From NCBI RefSeq assembly GCF_902686445.1, contig NW_025920107.1:992001-1056000 (forward strand): a stretch of DNA of 64,000 nt, in the 5' to 3' direction. The DNA comes from Sciurus carolinensis. Lineage: Eukaryota > Chordata > Mammalia > Rodentia > Sciuridae. Below, one piece after another: positions 12,851 through 25,315 of this stretch. How positions within the stretch are numbered: position 1 is the first letter of the stretch; each line of letters opens with the position of its first letter. The notes beneath the pieces are model-generated. The model saw only the letters and a program-made list of their open reading frames with translations. It was not told the origin of the DNA and did not search any database. Both the position numbers and the translations under genes were made by a program.

Positions 12851-14174
12851 AATAAAGAGAAATAGCCAGTTTTAAGATGGCAGACTAGAGGGTGGCTGCA
12901 TTTCATGTTGCTCCAGGACACAGGATTCAAAAGAGGAGATAGTGAGAGACTTGGGACCAACTCAAAGCTGCCGGAGGGCTGCCCAGAGGAAGAGGAGGAA
13001 TGTGGCAGGTCACTTGGTCTAGGAGTGACTGCATCAGAGCTACAGGTGGTTGCCAGAGGAGGAGCTGTGTGGCAGAATGTTTAGACTCAGAACGAACGCT
13101 TCTGAACACCGGGGGGCTGCCCAGAGGAAGAGGAGCAACATGGTGGTTCACTTGGTCTAGGAGTGACTGCATCAGAGCTACAGGCGGTTGCCAGAGGAGG
13201 AGGCAAGTGGTGAGTTGTTTGGACTCAAAGGGACCGCTCCTGAACACCGGTGGCCTGCCTGGAGGAGGAGCACGGTGGGTCGCTTGGTCTCTGAGCGACC
13301 ACCCCTGAACACCTGGGGGGCTACCCCAAGGAGGAGGAGGAACAGTGCGGATCACTTGGACTTGGAGTGACTGCCTAGGGCTATGGGCGGTTGGCAGGAG
13401 GAGGAGACACGAAGTGAGTTGCTTGGACTCCTAGTGCCTGTGTCGGAACACCTGGAAGTTGTCCAGAGGAAGAGGTGTGTGGTGGGTCTCTGGGTCTCGA
13501 AGTTATTGTACGGGTCTCCAGGTGGTGGCTCAGAGGATGGGCCACATAGCCAGGCGATTAGGTGCACAGAAGGGTCCCAGGACCTAGGCGGCTTCGTGGT
13601 GGAAGAGTCACACAGAGATACGCCTAGGGGCGGAACGAAGGTTCTAGGACTGCAGGCAGATTCTCTGAGGAGAGGCAGCCTAAGGAGACTCATCTGGGAA
13701 GGGTGAGGCTCCCAGGCCCAGGAGGTAGGTCTGGGCCCCTGGGAACATAGAAGAGGAAGGCAGCCCAGCCCAGGCAGCATTTGTAGATTGAGGGGAACCT
13801 CTAGGAGGGGAACTGACCAGCGAGACCTCCCCACTGGGTGAGTCTTCCCTGCCTGGTGAGGTTTTCCCACAAGGACGGTAAAACCAGAGACACAGGCCCA
13901 AACAGTCCGTGCCTCAGTACGCAGCCTAGTTCCCCTTTCGATGACCATTGGTCAACAAGTGGAGGTATCTCTGCCCACTATCAGGGAATATACCCCACCT
14001 GAGGGTCACCAACCCTAGAGAGGCAGCTTCCTTGTGGAGAACCGCATTATCAACTTCCTCCAAGACTGCAGGCCACTGAAGGATAAGAGGGGATACACTA
14101 GCAATCTTCAGGGACATTATAAGTCAATAGAGGAAATCTGAAATATCTAAATGACCCACTGATTCCTGAACAAT
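12851..14174 (+). promoter_or_regulatory. L1 5' UTR / internal promoter region
   Basis: It starts near AAGATGGCAGACTAGAGGG (12873), whose first bases resemble the YY1-binding site found at the start of L1 promoters in other mammals. The rest is GC-rich, and about 12960-13440 is tandemly repeated. The 3' part (about 14050-14170) is shared with the L1 at 48951, while the middle is not, so the two elements carry different promoter modules. Confidence 0.75.
12960..13440 (+). repeat. Tandem repeats in L1 5' UTR (about 70-bp units, 138-bp dimers)
   Basis: CTTGGTCTAGGAGTGACTGC occurs at 13013 and 13151 (138 bp apart), with diverged copies near 13283 and 13355. The spacing fits roughly 70-bp units arranged as dimers, each with a CCAGAGGAGGAG or CCCAGAGGAAGAG segment. 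Confidence 0.8.
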
Positions 14175-15098
14175 ATGAGAAAACAAGGGAAGAAAATGCC
14201 CCAAACAATTCTAGATGTTACATCAATAAAATCCAACAACAGCATGGCAGAAGAAATGACAGAAAGGGAGTTCAGAATGTACATAATTAAAATGATCAGG
14301 GAAGCAAATAAGGAGATGAAAGAGCAAATGCAGGCATTGAAGGAGGAGATGAAAGAGCAAATGGATGCACTGAATGATCGCACCAAACGACAGTTAAAAG
14401 AGCAAACACAGGAAGCAAAAGATCATTTCAATAAAGAGTTAGAGATATTGAAAAAAGACCAAACGGAAATCCTTGAAATGAAGGAAACAATAAACCAAAT
14501 TAAAAACTCCATAGAAAGCATAACCAATAGGATAGAACACCTGGAAGACAGAACCTCAGATATTGAAGACAAAATATTTAACTTCAAAAACAAAGTTGAA
14601 CAAACAGAGAAGATGGTAAGAAATCATGAACAGAATCTCCAAGAACTATGGGACATCTTGAAAAGGCCAAATTTGAGAATTATTGGGATTGAGGAAGGCT
14701 TAGAGAAACAAACCAAAGGAATGAACAATCTATTCAATGAAATAATATCAGAAAATTTCCCAAATCTGAAGAATGAAATGGAAAATCAAGTTCAAGAGGC
14801 TTATACGACTCCAAATACACAAAATTACAACAGACCCACACCAAGGCACATTATAATGAAAATACCTAACATACAAAATAAAGACAGAATTTTAAAGGCT
14901 GTGAGAGAAAAGAATGAAATTACATTCAGGAGGAAACCAATACAAATATCAGCAGATTTTTCAATCCAGACCCTAAAAGCTAGAAGGGCCTGGAAAAACA
15001 TATACCAAGCCCTGAAAGAAAATGGATGCCAACCAAGAATCTTATACCCAGCAATACTTACCTTCAAATTTGACGATGAAATAAAAATCCCTCCATGA
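14175..15098 (+). CDS. L1 ORF1 protein, C-terminally frameshifted
   Basis: This encodes the L1 ORF1 RNA-binding chaperone, which trimerises and coats L1 RNA in the cytoplasmic RNP. The 307-residue frame has a lysine/glutamate-rich coiled coil at about residues 30-160 with repeated KEQM heptads, then the RRM-like segment (NLRIIGIEEG) near 170 and the basic C-terminal domain (for example the ARRAWKNIYQALKENG part near residue 275). The homologous ORF1 at 50107 has 348 residues. Here a 1-nt insertion near 15090 (relative to that copy) brings an early stop, removing the last 40 or so residues. The remaining frame is open. The start is the ATG that matches the other copy. Confidence 0.85.
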   Translation: MRKQGKKMPQTILDVTSIKSNNSMAEEMTEREFRMYIIKMIREANKEMKEQMQALKEEMKEQMDALNDRTKRQLKEQTQEAKDHFNKELEILKKDQTEILEMKETINQIKNSIESITNRIEHLEDRTSDIEDKIFNFKNKVEQTEKMVRNHEQNLQELWDILKRPNLRIIGIEEGLEKQTKGMNNLFNEIISENFPNLKNEMENQVQEAYTTPNTQNYNRPTPRHIIMKIPNIQNKDRILKAVREKNEITFRRKPIQISADFSIQTLKARRAWKNIYQALKENGCQPRILYPAILTFKFDDEIKIPP

Positions 15099-15292
15099 TA
15101 AACAAAAGCTGAAAGAATTTACAAAAAGAAAGCCAGCATTACAGAACATTCTCAGCAAAATATTCCATGAGGAAGAGATAAAAAACAAAGAAGAAAATCA
15201 GCAAAGGAAAGAATTATCCTAAAGGACCTGTCAAATAAAGGAGGAAACAAGTTGTGTCAAAAATAAATAAATATATAAATAAAATTTAAAAA

Positions 15293-18200
15293 ATGAACCA
15301 AATGATCGGGAATATAAATCATATCTCAATAATAACCCTGAATGTTAATGGCCTGAATTTATCAATCAAAATATAGACTGGCAGATTGGATTAAAAAGAA
15401 AGATCCAACAATATGTAGCCTGCAAGAGACTCACCTCATAGAAAGAGATACCCATGGACTAAAGGTGAAAGGATGGGGAAAAACATACCATGCACATGAA
15501 CTCAGCAAAAAAGCTGAAGTATCCATCCTCATTTCAGATAATGGGGACTTCAAGCCAAAACTAGTCAGAATGGATAAAGAAGGACATTTCATACTGGTTA
15601 AGGGAACCATAAATCAGCAAGATATAACAATCAAATATCTATGCCCCAAACAGTGGCTCATCCATGTATGTCAAACAAATTCTTCTCAATCTCAGAAACC
15701 AAATAGACCATAATACAATAATACGAGGTGATTTTAACATGCCACTCTCACCACTGGACAGATCTTCCAAACAAAAATTGAACAAAGAAACCATAGATCT
15801 CAATAATACTATCAATAATTTAGACTTAACAAACATTTATAGAATATACCATCCAACCAAGAGCGAATACACTTTCTTCTCAGCAGCACATGGATCCTTC
15901 TCTAAAATAGACCATATATTATGCCACAAAGCTAATGTTAGCAAATACAAGAAGATAGAGACACTACCTTGTATTCTCTCAGATCATAATGGATTGAAGT
16001 TAGAAATAAATGAAAGAGTGAAAAACAGAAACTACTCCAACACCTGGAGATTAAACAATATGCTATTATATGATGAATGGATAACAGAAGATATTAGGAA
16101 GGAAATAAAAAACTCTTAGAGGTAAATGAGAAAGAAGAAATATCATTTCAAAATCTCTGGGACACTATGAAAGCTGTACTTATAGGAAAATTTATTTCAT
16201 GGAGCGCATTTAATAAAAGAAGTAAAACTCAACAAATAAATGACCTAACACTACTGCTCAAAACCCTAGAAAAAGAAGAACAGATCAACACCAAAAGTAG
16301 TAGAAGACAGGAAACAGTTAAACTCAGAGCTGAAATCAACAAAACTGAAACAAAAGAAACAATACAAAAAATTGACAAAATAAATAGTTGGTTCTTCGAA
16401 AAATAAACAAAATTGATAAACCTTTAGCCACACTAACAAAGAGAAGACGAGAGAAAACCCAAATCACTAAAATTCGGAATGAACAAGGATATATCACAAC
16501 AGACACGACTGAAATACAAAACATAATTAGAAACTATTTTGAAAATCTGTACTCCAACAAAATAGAAAATTTCGAAGACATCAACAGGTTTCTAGAGACA
16601 TGAATTGCCTAAACTAAACGAGGAGGACATACACAATTTAAATAGACCAATTTCAAGTAAAAAATAGAAGAAGTCATCAAAAGCCTACCAACAAAGTAAA
16701 GTCTAGGACTAGATGGGTTCTCAGCCGAGTTCTACAAAACCTTTAAAGAACAGCTCATTCCAATACTTCTCAAAGTATTCCATAAAATAGAAGAAGAGGG
16801 AACCCTCCCAAACCCATTCTATGAAGCCAATATTACCCTATACCTAAACCAGACAGAGACATATCGAGGAAAGAAAATTTCAGACCAATATCCTTAATGA
16901 ACATCGACACAAAAATTCTCAACAAAATTTTAGCAAATCACATACAAAAACATATTAAAAAGATAGTGCACCATGATCAAGTGGATTTCATCCAGGGATT
17001 CAAGGTTGTTTCAACATCCAGAAATCAATAAATGTAATCCACCATATCAATAGACTTAAAGTCAAGAATCACATGATTATTTCAATAGATGCAGAAAAGG
17101 CATTTGATACAATACAGCACCCCTTCTTGCTCAAAACACTAGAAAAAATAGGAATAGTGGGAACATTCCTTAACATTGTAAAGGCCATCTATGCTAAGCC
17201 CATGGCTAATATCATTCTAAATGGTGAAAAACTGAAAGCATTCTCCCTAAAATCTGGAACAAGGCAGGGATGCCCTCTCTTTCCACTCCTACCCAATAGC
17301 ATCCTTGAAACTTTAGCCAGAGCAATTAGAGAGACTAAAGAAATTAAAGGGATACAAATAAGAAAAGAAGAACTCAAACTATCCCTATTTGCTGATGATA
17401 TGACTATATACTTAGAGGAACCAGGAAATTCCACCAGGAAACTTTTAGATTTCATAAGTGAATTCAGTAACGTAGCAGGATATAAAATCAAAACACATAA
17501 ATCCAATGAATTTTTATACATAAGTGATGAATCTTCAGAAAGAGAAATTAGGAAAACTACCCCATTAACAATAGCATCGAAAAAAATAAAATACTTGGGA
17601 ATCAATCTCAAAAAAGAGGTGAAAGACCTCTACAATGAGAACTACAGAACACTAAAGAAAGAAATTAAAGAAAACCTTAGAAGATGGAAAGATCTCCCAT
17701 GTTCTTGGATAGGAAGTATTAATATTGTCAAAATGGCCATACTACCAAAACTGCTATACAGATCCAATGCAATTCCAATTAAAATCCCAATGATGTATCT
17801 TACAGAAATAGAGCAAGCAATTATGAAATTCATCTGAAAGAATAAAAAACCCAGAATAGCTACAGCAATCCTTGGCAGAAAGAGTGAAGCAGGGGGTATC
17901 GCAATACCAGCTCTTCACCTCTACTACAAAGCAATAGTAACAAAAATGGCATGGTATTGGTACCAAAATAGAAAGGTTGATCAGTGGTACAGAATAGAGG
18001 ACATGGACACAAACCCAAATAAATACAATTTTCTCATACTAGACAAAGGGGCCAAAAATATGCAATGGAGAAAAGATAGCCTCTTCAACAAATGGTGCTG
18101 GGAGAATTGGAAATCCATATGCAACAGAATGAAACTAAACCCATATCTCTCACCATGCACGAAACTAAACTCAAAATGGATTAAGGAACTTGGAATCAGA

Positions 18201-19113
18201 CAAGAGACCTTGCATCTTATAGAAGAAAAAGTAGGTCCAGAGCTTCAACATGTTGGCTTGGGACCAGACTTCCTCAACAGGACTCCCATAGCACAAGAAA
18301 TAAAGCAAGAATCAATAACTGGGATAGATTCAAACTAAAAAGCTTTCTCTCAGCAAAGGAAACTATCAGCATTGCGAAGAAAGAGCCTACAGAGTGGGAG
18401 AAAATCTTTGCCAATCTTACTTCAGATAGAGCACTAATCTCCAGAATCTATAAAGAACTCAAAAACTCTACACCAACAATGCAAATAATCCAATCAACAA
18501 ATGGGCTAAGGAAATGAATAGACACTTCACAGAAGAAGATATACAAGCAATCAACAAACATATGGAAAAATGTTCAACATCTCTAGTAATAAGAGAAATG
18601 CAAATCAAAACCACCCTAAGATACCATCTCACCCCAATTAGAATGGTGATTATCAAGAATACAAGCAACAACAGGTGTTGGCGAGGATGTGGGGAGAAAT
18701 GTACACTCAAACATTGCTGGTGGGGCTGCAAATTAGTGCAGCCACTCTGGAAAGCAGTGTGGAGACTCCTTAGAAATCTTGGAATGGAACCACCATTTGA
18801 CCCAGCTATTCCACTTCTTGGCCTATACCCAAAGGACTTAAAATCAGCATATTACAGAGACACAGCCACATCAATGTTCATAGCTGCTCAGTTCACAATA
18901 GCCAGATTGTGGAACCAACCTAGGTGTCCTTCAATAGATGAATGGATAAACAATCTGTGGTATATATATACAATGGAATATTACTCAGCCAAAAAGAATG
19001 ATAAAATTATGGCATTTGCAGGCAAATGGATGAAATTGGAGAATATCATGCTAAGTGAGATAAGCCAATCTCAAAAAACCAAAGGAAGAATGATCTCGCT
19101 GATAAGTGGATGA
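15293..19113 (+). pseudogene. L1 ORF2 pseudogene (endonuclease-reverse transcriptase)
   Basis: ORF2 normally nicks target DNA and reverse transcribes L1 RNA. Pieces in several frames cover the whole protein: endonuclease (N-terminal LNVNGLN region at 15340, GDFN at about 15728, SDHNG at about 15980), RT (15299-17837, with FADDMT at about 17390) and the C-terminal cysteine-rich segment ending at 19113. Stops or frameshifts fall near 15370, 15640, 16118, 16403, 16600, 16700, 17835 and 18336. It cannot make a full protein. Confidence 0.9.
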
Positions 19114-19380
19114 TGACACATAATGGGGCATGGGAGGGGTTAGTTTTAGGGTTAGAGTTAGGGTTAGGGAGGGGGGAAAGAATGGGGGAAGGAAGGACTG
19201 TATAGAGAGAAAAGAGGGATGGGAGGGATGGGGGAAGGGAAAAAGTAACAGAATGAATCAACCAACATTACCCTATGTAAATTTATGATTACACAAATGG
19301 TATGCCTTTACTCTATGTACAAACAGAGAAACAACATGTATCCCATTTGTTTCCAATTAAAAAAATAGTATAAAAAAAAG
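19114..19380 (+). other. L1 3' UTR with telomere-like motif
   Basis: The non-coding end of the L1. It has TTAGGG-type repeats at 19140-19170, a G-rich stretch after them, and ends in A-rich sequence with ATAAAAAAAAG. Confidence 0.8.
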
Positions 19381-19399
19381 AGAACTAGAAATGAGGAAC

Positions 19400-20689
19400 T
19401 CTAGGCAGCATGAGGAATGAGGAAGACATATACTGCACTTTTCTTTTTATGTTGATCCTGCTCCTTTGAAGTATTGCCCACCACCTCTCCTCATTGTAGT
19501 TATTCTCAGACCCATTTACTCCCCTTCATTCTGTAAATATTTTAGTATCAAGCTTTGTGCCTTTCTCTGTAAACATAACTACTCCTGCAGTTCACTTTAG
19601 TATCTAGGTTATAACTTTCATATATCCAACATATTAGTTAGGAATAGTTTTGGCTATATATAATAGAAAAGTCCCATAAAATGATGTAAACAAGACTGAA
19701 GCTTATTTTCCTCTCATATAAAAAAGTCCAGAGGCAGACAGGCCTGATATATAACAGCTCCATAGTTCTTTTTTCTGCTGTACTCTTCTCAGCTACCTCA
19801 CGGTCCAAAGTGACTGCTGGATTTCAGCCATTCAATGAACAGTCATACAGAAGGGAGGAGAAATGTAAGGACATACCCTTTCTTTTAAGTAGATTTAACA
19901 GAAGTTGCACATAGAATTTCCACTTAGATCTCACTGGAAGAATGTAATCACATATCTAACTACCAGGGAAGCTAAGAAATGTGTCTGTATACAGAAAGAC
20001 TACATATCAAGGTTATTGAAAATGAAGAGAGAATGAATATTAAGGTGGGACTTTACCACTTTCTGTCATCTCATTTTTCAGTTCTGTAACCTTATTCCAA
20101 TGATTTTATGATCATCTCACCTACCTACACCTATGGTCAAATTTAAGACCGTACTAATAAATGCAACATTACTGAAATCTCAATGTCAAACATCCTATTC
20201 TCCAAACCATCTCTTACCTACTAAGCTCATCTCCTCTGGTACTTACTGCCATCAGCCAGTTCTTTGACTCCACTGGGTCCTCAATCAATCTGCTTTTCAT
20301 TTCCCAGACCAACAGGTTTAACATCTACCACCCTGCATTATAATCCCACCCTGCTATGCACTCTCAACTCCTTTGTTGCCCTTCTCTATACCTGCTTGTA
20401 TATACTTTACCTTGGTATATGCCTGCACCTAAAAAACTAAATATGGTAAGACAAAAATACCACTATGGTGAATTGGCTTGTCTTAAATTCATAACCACCA
20501 AACATACCTAGACCTTCAGTACAATCTGCCATTAACACTTAGATTTTCTAGTCAATTCTCTATCCTACTATTCTAGTTGATTATTTCACACCTCCTACCT
20601 GTTCAAACTTCAAATATTTGTCTCCTCTCCTCAATCAAATAATCACCTTGCTGCTGCTTTTCTTCCTCTAATAGAACAGAAGCACAGCT
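19400..20689. other. Unclassified DNA
   Basis: No coding region or confident repeat was recognised. Confidence 0.5.
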
Positions 20690-20775
20690 CAGGATATAGC
20701 CCAGTTGGTAGAGTGCTTGCCTCACATGCACATAAGCCCTGGGTTCAATTCCCAGTCAGTTCCCAGGGGAAGACA
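20690..20775 (+). mobile_element. ID-type SINE
   Basis: AGCTCAGGATATAGCCCAGT then GGTAGAGTGCTTGCCTCACA and GGGTTCAATTCCCAGT give the tRNA-derived A and B box layout. It is interrupted before a normal poly(A) tail. Confidence 0.85.
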
Positions 20776-20779
20776 AAGG

Positions 20780-21235
20780 AATTGGAGGTGAGAGGGGAAA
20801 AAGTAAGGATAAACAAAAGGAGGTACTCAGGCAGTCAAGAATTTGGAGGGGTGAGCAAGAAGTTGTGGTAAAATTGCACCTCTTCCCTTAAACGGTTTTT
20901 GATCAACAGCAAGAAGATGAGTTCATAAAGAAACAGAGCAAAAAATGAGGGATGCAGTGTATATTAAGTAGATTTCTTAACTTCATAATATAAGAATGGG
21001 CTTTGCAACAAACAGTGCTGCTCACTCAGAAACCATGGCCTGTGTGACTTGGAGTTCCCCAGCTTTGGCTGCCTTCCCCATCACTACCCCTAAGTGGCAT
21101 ATCTTGTAAGAAATGTAGTGAGTAGTATTACTGTACTCCTCACTCAGCAAATGTTTACTGAAATCTTGCTCTCTACACAGTGTGTGCAGAATATGAAAAG
21201 GGATCAAATCTGGATCTATGCTGTTATCAGCTGTC
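20780..21235. other. Unclassified DNA
   Basis: Nothing recognised. Confidence 0.5.
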
Positions 21236-21285
21236 AAAGCAGTGATTCTCACACTTTAAAATACACTTGTTAAAATGCAAATTCT

Positions 21286-21783
21286 ACAAAAATCTCTACA
21301 CCAAGAATACAAATAATTCAACCAACAAATGGGCAAAGGAAATAAACAGACAATTCACAGAAGATCTACTAGCAATCAACAGATATATGAAAAAATGTTC
21401 AATTGCTCTAGTAATAAGGCACATGCAAATCAAAACTACCCTAAGTTTCCATCTCACCCCAATTAGAATGGCGATTATCAAGAATACAAGCAACAATAGG
21501 TGTTGGCGAGAATGTGGGAAAAAAGGTACACTTATACTTTGCTGGCGGGGCTGCAAATTAGTGCAACCACTCTGGAAAGCAGTGTGGAGATTCCTTAGAA
21601 AACTTGGAATGGAACCACCATTTGACCCAGCTATCCCACTCCTTGGCCTATACCCAAAGGACTTACAATCAGCATACTACAGAGACACAGCCACACCAAT
21701 GTTCATACCTGCTCAATTCACAATGGCCAGATTGTGGAACCAAACTAGATGCCCCTCAATTGACAAATGGATAAAAAAACTGT

Positions 21784-21819
<36 letters not shown>

Positions 21820-22166
21820 GAATATTTCTCAGCCATAAAGGATAATAAAATTATGGCATTTGTAGGCAAATGGATGAAGTTGGAGAATATCATGCTAAGT
21901 AAAATGAGCCAATCTCAAAAAACTAAAGGATAAATGATCTCGCTAATAAGCGGATGATGATACATAATGGGGGGTGGTGGGGCAAGAATGGAGGAAGGAG
22001 GGACTGCATAGAAGGAAAAGAGGGGTGGGAGAGGCGGGGGGAAGAAAAAAACCAGAATGAGTCAAAAACTATTACCCTATGTAAATGAATGATTACACAA
22101 ATGGTATGCCTCTACTTCATGTACAGAGAAACAAGATGTATCCCATTCGTTTACAATAGAAAAAAA
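21286..22166 (+). mobile_element. 5'-truncated L1 (ORF2 end and 3' UTR)
   Basis: It starts inside ORF2 and ends with a poly(A) tract. The frame 21267-21785 carries the C-terminal ORF2 segment (CWRECGKKG and CWRGC cysteine motif). The flanks GCAAATTCT (21277-21285) and GCAGATTCT (after the tail) differ by one base and look like a target duplication. A TA microsatellite breaks the last codons. Confidence 0.85.
21786..21818. repeat. (TA)n microsatellite
   Basis: About 15 TA units within the L1, at the spot where the other copies read TATATATATACAATGG. Confidence 0.9.
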
Positions 22167-22265
22167 AGCAGATTCTGGTTCTGTACAGGAGGATGGAACC
22201 TTGGATCCTGCTTAGATTGTAACAAGCAACCAGGTGATACGTGAATGCTGCTGGTCTGTATATAT

Positions 22266-22735
22266 AACACATATTGCATAATAAAGGTTGCTCATAGGGA
22301 ACAATAAGCCCCATTATAATAATATCTTGGACTCCTTCTAACCCTAGAATTGTCTGTGACATTTTTATACATTTTGTGTGCCTTCTAATGTTATTTTTTT
22401 TTATTGCTCTTTCTCTTGGAGTTTTTTTTTTTTTTTTTCTGGAGTTAATCATTGCAAAAATGCAATTTCTTAGCGTATAAGAGTATTCTCCTTCTTCTAA
22501 CAATTCACTAATTTGTCAGGGTCTATCTACTATTAGACACTTCATTTTGAATTATTCCCCAGGACCCCAATTCAGGCTGACTAGTCCTTCCTGTGGCTCT
22601 GCACAGTATCAGCTTCTAACCTTGACCTCTACTTCCCTCTGCCTGGAGATGAAGTCCATGGTATTCCTCTCCCGGTCACCACTCAGAGAGACACGGCTCA
22701 GAAAATGTTTCAACACACCTGAGGCCGAATGAGGC
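22266..22735. other. Unclassified DNA
   Basis: Contains poly(T) runs near 22390 and 22421; no repeat or gene was recognised. Confidence 0.5.
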
Positions 22736-23415
22736 CGCCATAGAGAAAGCTGCACCTGTCCTATGGCACTGAGCCTCTGGCGTCCTCTGAGCTGTCCACT
22801 CGCCAGGCAGAGCGGGGCCCACAACTCTGGTGCTTCCTCCTTCGGGCATGGTGCCCCATGGGGCGGTCCCTGTCTTGTGCTCCCGGGAGGCGCTGGAGGC
22901 TGTGCGCGCCCACCATCCAGTTGGTGGCAGCTAGAGAGGCCGGAGGGCAAGGGAGCCATGGTAGCGGGCGGCAGAAGCACGCAGGAGTGGCCTCCTGCCA
23001 TGGGCCTTGTAGCCATTTTAGGAGGAAACCCAGATCCCTGGCCAGGGGTAAGGCTTCAAATTCAATAACTTTATTGGTGGCCTTGCCTGCCCAACGGCCA
23101 ACGCGCCAGTGGTACCAGGAAGAAGGAGCGCATCGCTGGAGGTGATCGGGGTGCGGGAGTGGGCGTGGTACTGCAGGGTAGTCCTGAGGGCGGGTTTCCA
23201 GAGTGAGGGCGGCGGGAGACCCAGGGCGGTTGTGTGAGTCCCTGTAGGCCACGAGGTTGGGGACCACGGGGCACAGTTTGCCGCGGCGGGGATTCTCTTC
23301 CCGGGTCCCCAGGCACAGAGGCGGGGCCGGTGTGCCCCTGACGTGGCCACTGGGGTGTTTGTTTCCTAACGGTGTAGCTCTCCGCACCAAATGGTCCCCA
23401 AATCGAGTCGCAGCC
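22736..23415 (+). promoter_or_regulatory. GC-rich, CpG-containing block upstream of PRKAB2-like exon
   Basis: This is the only GC-rich non-repeat block in the window and lies directly before the first PRKAB2-like coding exon. It is therefore probably the decayed promoter and 5' UTR of the copied gene. Long antisense frames here (for example 22761-23435 on the - strand) are expected in GC-rich DNA and show no family signature. Confidence 0.45.
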
Positions 23416-23570
23416 ATGGAAAACACCACCAGCAAACGGGTGTCTGGGGAGCGTCATGGCACCAAGGCTGCACGAGTGGAGGGCGATGCGGCCATGCCCC
23501 GGGAAAGGAGCACAATATCATGGTGGAGAGCATCAGCGACCCAGGCATCTTCAGCCTGCTGGACTCCGAG
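23416..23570 (+). pseudogene. PRKAB2: PRKAB2-like exon 1 (N-terminus)
   Basis: ATG opens MENTTSKRVSGERHGTKAAR, close to the start of AMPK beta-2; the second residue is Glu where the family has the Gly needed for myristoylation. A frameshift near 23490 moves the match to another frame (HAPGKEHNIMV). The block ends at a GT donor (23571). Confidence 0.85.
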
Positions 23571-25315
23571 GTACTCGTCTCTGCATCCCCTACCATGGTG
23601 GTGCAGCTGCTGCTAGGCTTCAGAACTCCCCCTTTCCTTGGTTCCTTTACATCACACTAAACTGGGTTACGAGAATTTTTTTTTTTTTTAATTAAAGGGA
23701 TATTCCGGGGAGGGAGGCGTTGGATCGTAAACTCTTCTTGTGGTACCACCTCAATATAAGGCACACGTGAAATTCTTGTTTTCTTGGTGGTTTATCCAAG
23801 CCTTGAGCCACATATTTAGGGCAGAAACCATGGACATTTCCCCACCCTCACCATCCTTGGTTCTTCTAACAATTTATAGGTTGTAAACTTTGATGGAAAA
23901 CTTGAGGGGTTAGATTGTTTGAGCTACTGGCCCTAGTTCAGTTGCTTACATTTTCCTTGAAATGGCTAAGTGATTTTTTTTTTCCTAGAATTTTCTGTTT
24001 GGATCCTTTTTGCTCTTTTCAGAACTCTGCACTTTAGGTTCTTTTCCCCTTTGGCATGACTGTGAGCACCCACCACTTGTTAACTAGAATACTTGTGCCT
24101 AGACTTGGAGATCAATAAAGGGCATCATTTAGTTGACTGTTCAGTTTTTGTCCTATATTTTGTAGTTGTGGTGACTGTGCTTTCAGGCCAGCTGTGCTTT
24201 CAGGCCAACTTCTCAAGTGGGAGAACCAGTGATTCTCAGATAGCTCCACTCCACAGTAGTCCTTCAAAATTTTTCCTTAGCCTAAAAGCAACAATTTATC
24301 ACTTCCCTGAAAACCTTGCTTTCAATCGAAGGAGTTACAGGAAGAGGTCAATTGTGTTCCCCACCTAACAGAAAAGGCAGATGGAACTGACTTCAATGTT
24401 ATTACCATCCTAATGTTTCTAATAACTTAGAAGTGTCAGCATAAATACATTTCATTCTTTCTGGTATGCTGTTCAGAGGTGAAATATAAAAATAGAGGGA
24501 TTGAGGCAATTGGGGGATATATTTGAGGCTTTATAGAGAAATTAGTTTTATTTGCCACAGCAGTAGTACATGGAATTTGGATGCTATGGTTTACTTTTTT
24601 GGATCCCAATTGAGAACATCATCATAGAGGGAGAAATAAGAGTGGTTGAAAGGGGCATTTCATGGGGCTTTTTCTCCATTCCTTTCTTTCCTCTCCCACT
24701 TCAGAATTTCTTCCTCATCATGTGCTCTGTCTATCCAGCTATCTGTATTTACTTCTTTAAAGCTTTCCCAAAGTGATCAACCTCATTGTATTTTTACCCC
24801 CTTTCCTACATCAATGACTCAGGATTTAAGTACATTCTATTTGTCAAACCACAGCTGAAGTCATTGGTATCCTGAATTAAAGCCAAATTGTTCTGTGTGA
24901 ATTGGGGCCTATTCTATGTCATTCTTTCCCTCACTCCAATCTTGCCATTTGGAAAACAAGAAAATGGTTCATATAATTCTTATGGTCCCACCCAAATCTA
25001 AAGGTTTTTGACCGACCCTTTCTTCTCTCTGTATTTTACTAAAGCCTCTTCAAACTATAATGTTAATTGTTGTTTTGCCTCTTTTATCAGTGGTTCTGCT
25101 TTTTTACTTAAAGAAATCATCTTTTTTTCTAGTCAGCTGCATTCAATCCTACCACAGAAATATCATGTCATAAGTGGAAGGTCTTTGCTCCAAATGTTGA
25201 AGCATTAGTAGTTTGTGGCTTTCAGATTCTAAATGAAAAATCCTAAGTTGTAAAATAATTGATAGAAACAGTGGCAGAGGAGCCTCCATTGGATGCTAGC
25301 CTTTTTCAGCAGACT

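Larger units (their letters stand above)
12851..19380 (+). mobile_element. Full-length L1 retrotransposon, decayed
   Basis: All parts of an L1 are present in order: GC-rich repeated 5' UTR, ORF1 (14175-15098), ORF2 remnants (15293-19113), a 3' UTR and an A-rich tail. The flank 12832-12850 and the sequence after the tail at 19381-19399 both contain AATGAGGAAC and agree at about 15 of 19 positions, consistent with an aged target-site duplication. Many frameshifts and stops in ORF2 show it is inactive and older than the L1 at 48951. Confidence 0.93.
21238..22265 (+). mobile_element. MER5-like hAT relic split by an L1
   Basis: The left part (21238-21285) contains AGCAGTGATTCTCACACTTT and the right part (22167-22265) contains AACAAGCAACCAGGTGATAC and GAATGCTGCTGGTCTG. 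These match the two halves of the MER5-type DNA transposon consensus as I recall it. The L1 at 21286-22166 lies between them, so it is younger. Confidence 0.6.

Noticed and set aside
13352..13948. 198-codon - strand frame as a host gene
   Set aside because: It lies wholly in the L1 5' UTR and consists of the antisense of its GC-rich sequence; kept only as an L1 antisense observation.
19140..19170. Interstitial telomere from a chromosome fusion
   Set aside because: The words occur at the same place in each L1 3' UTR, so they belong to the element.
22761..23435. 224-codon antisense frame in the GC-rich block
   Set aside because: GC-rich DNA has few stops; several overlapping frames are open here on both strands, with no domain or conserved start.
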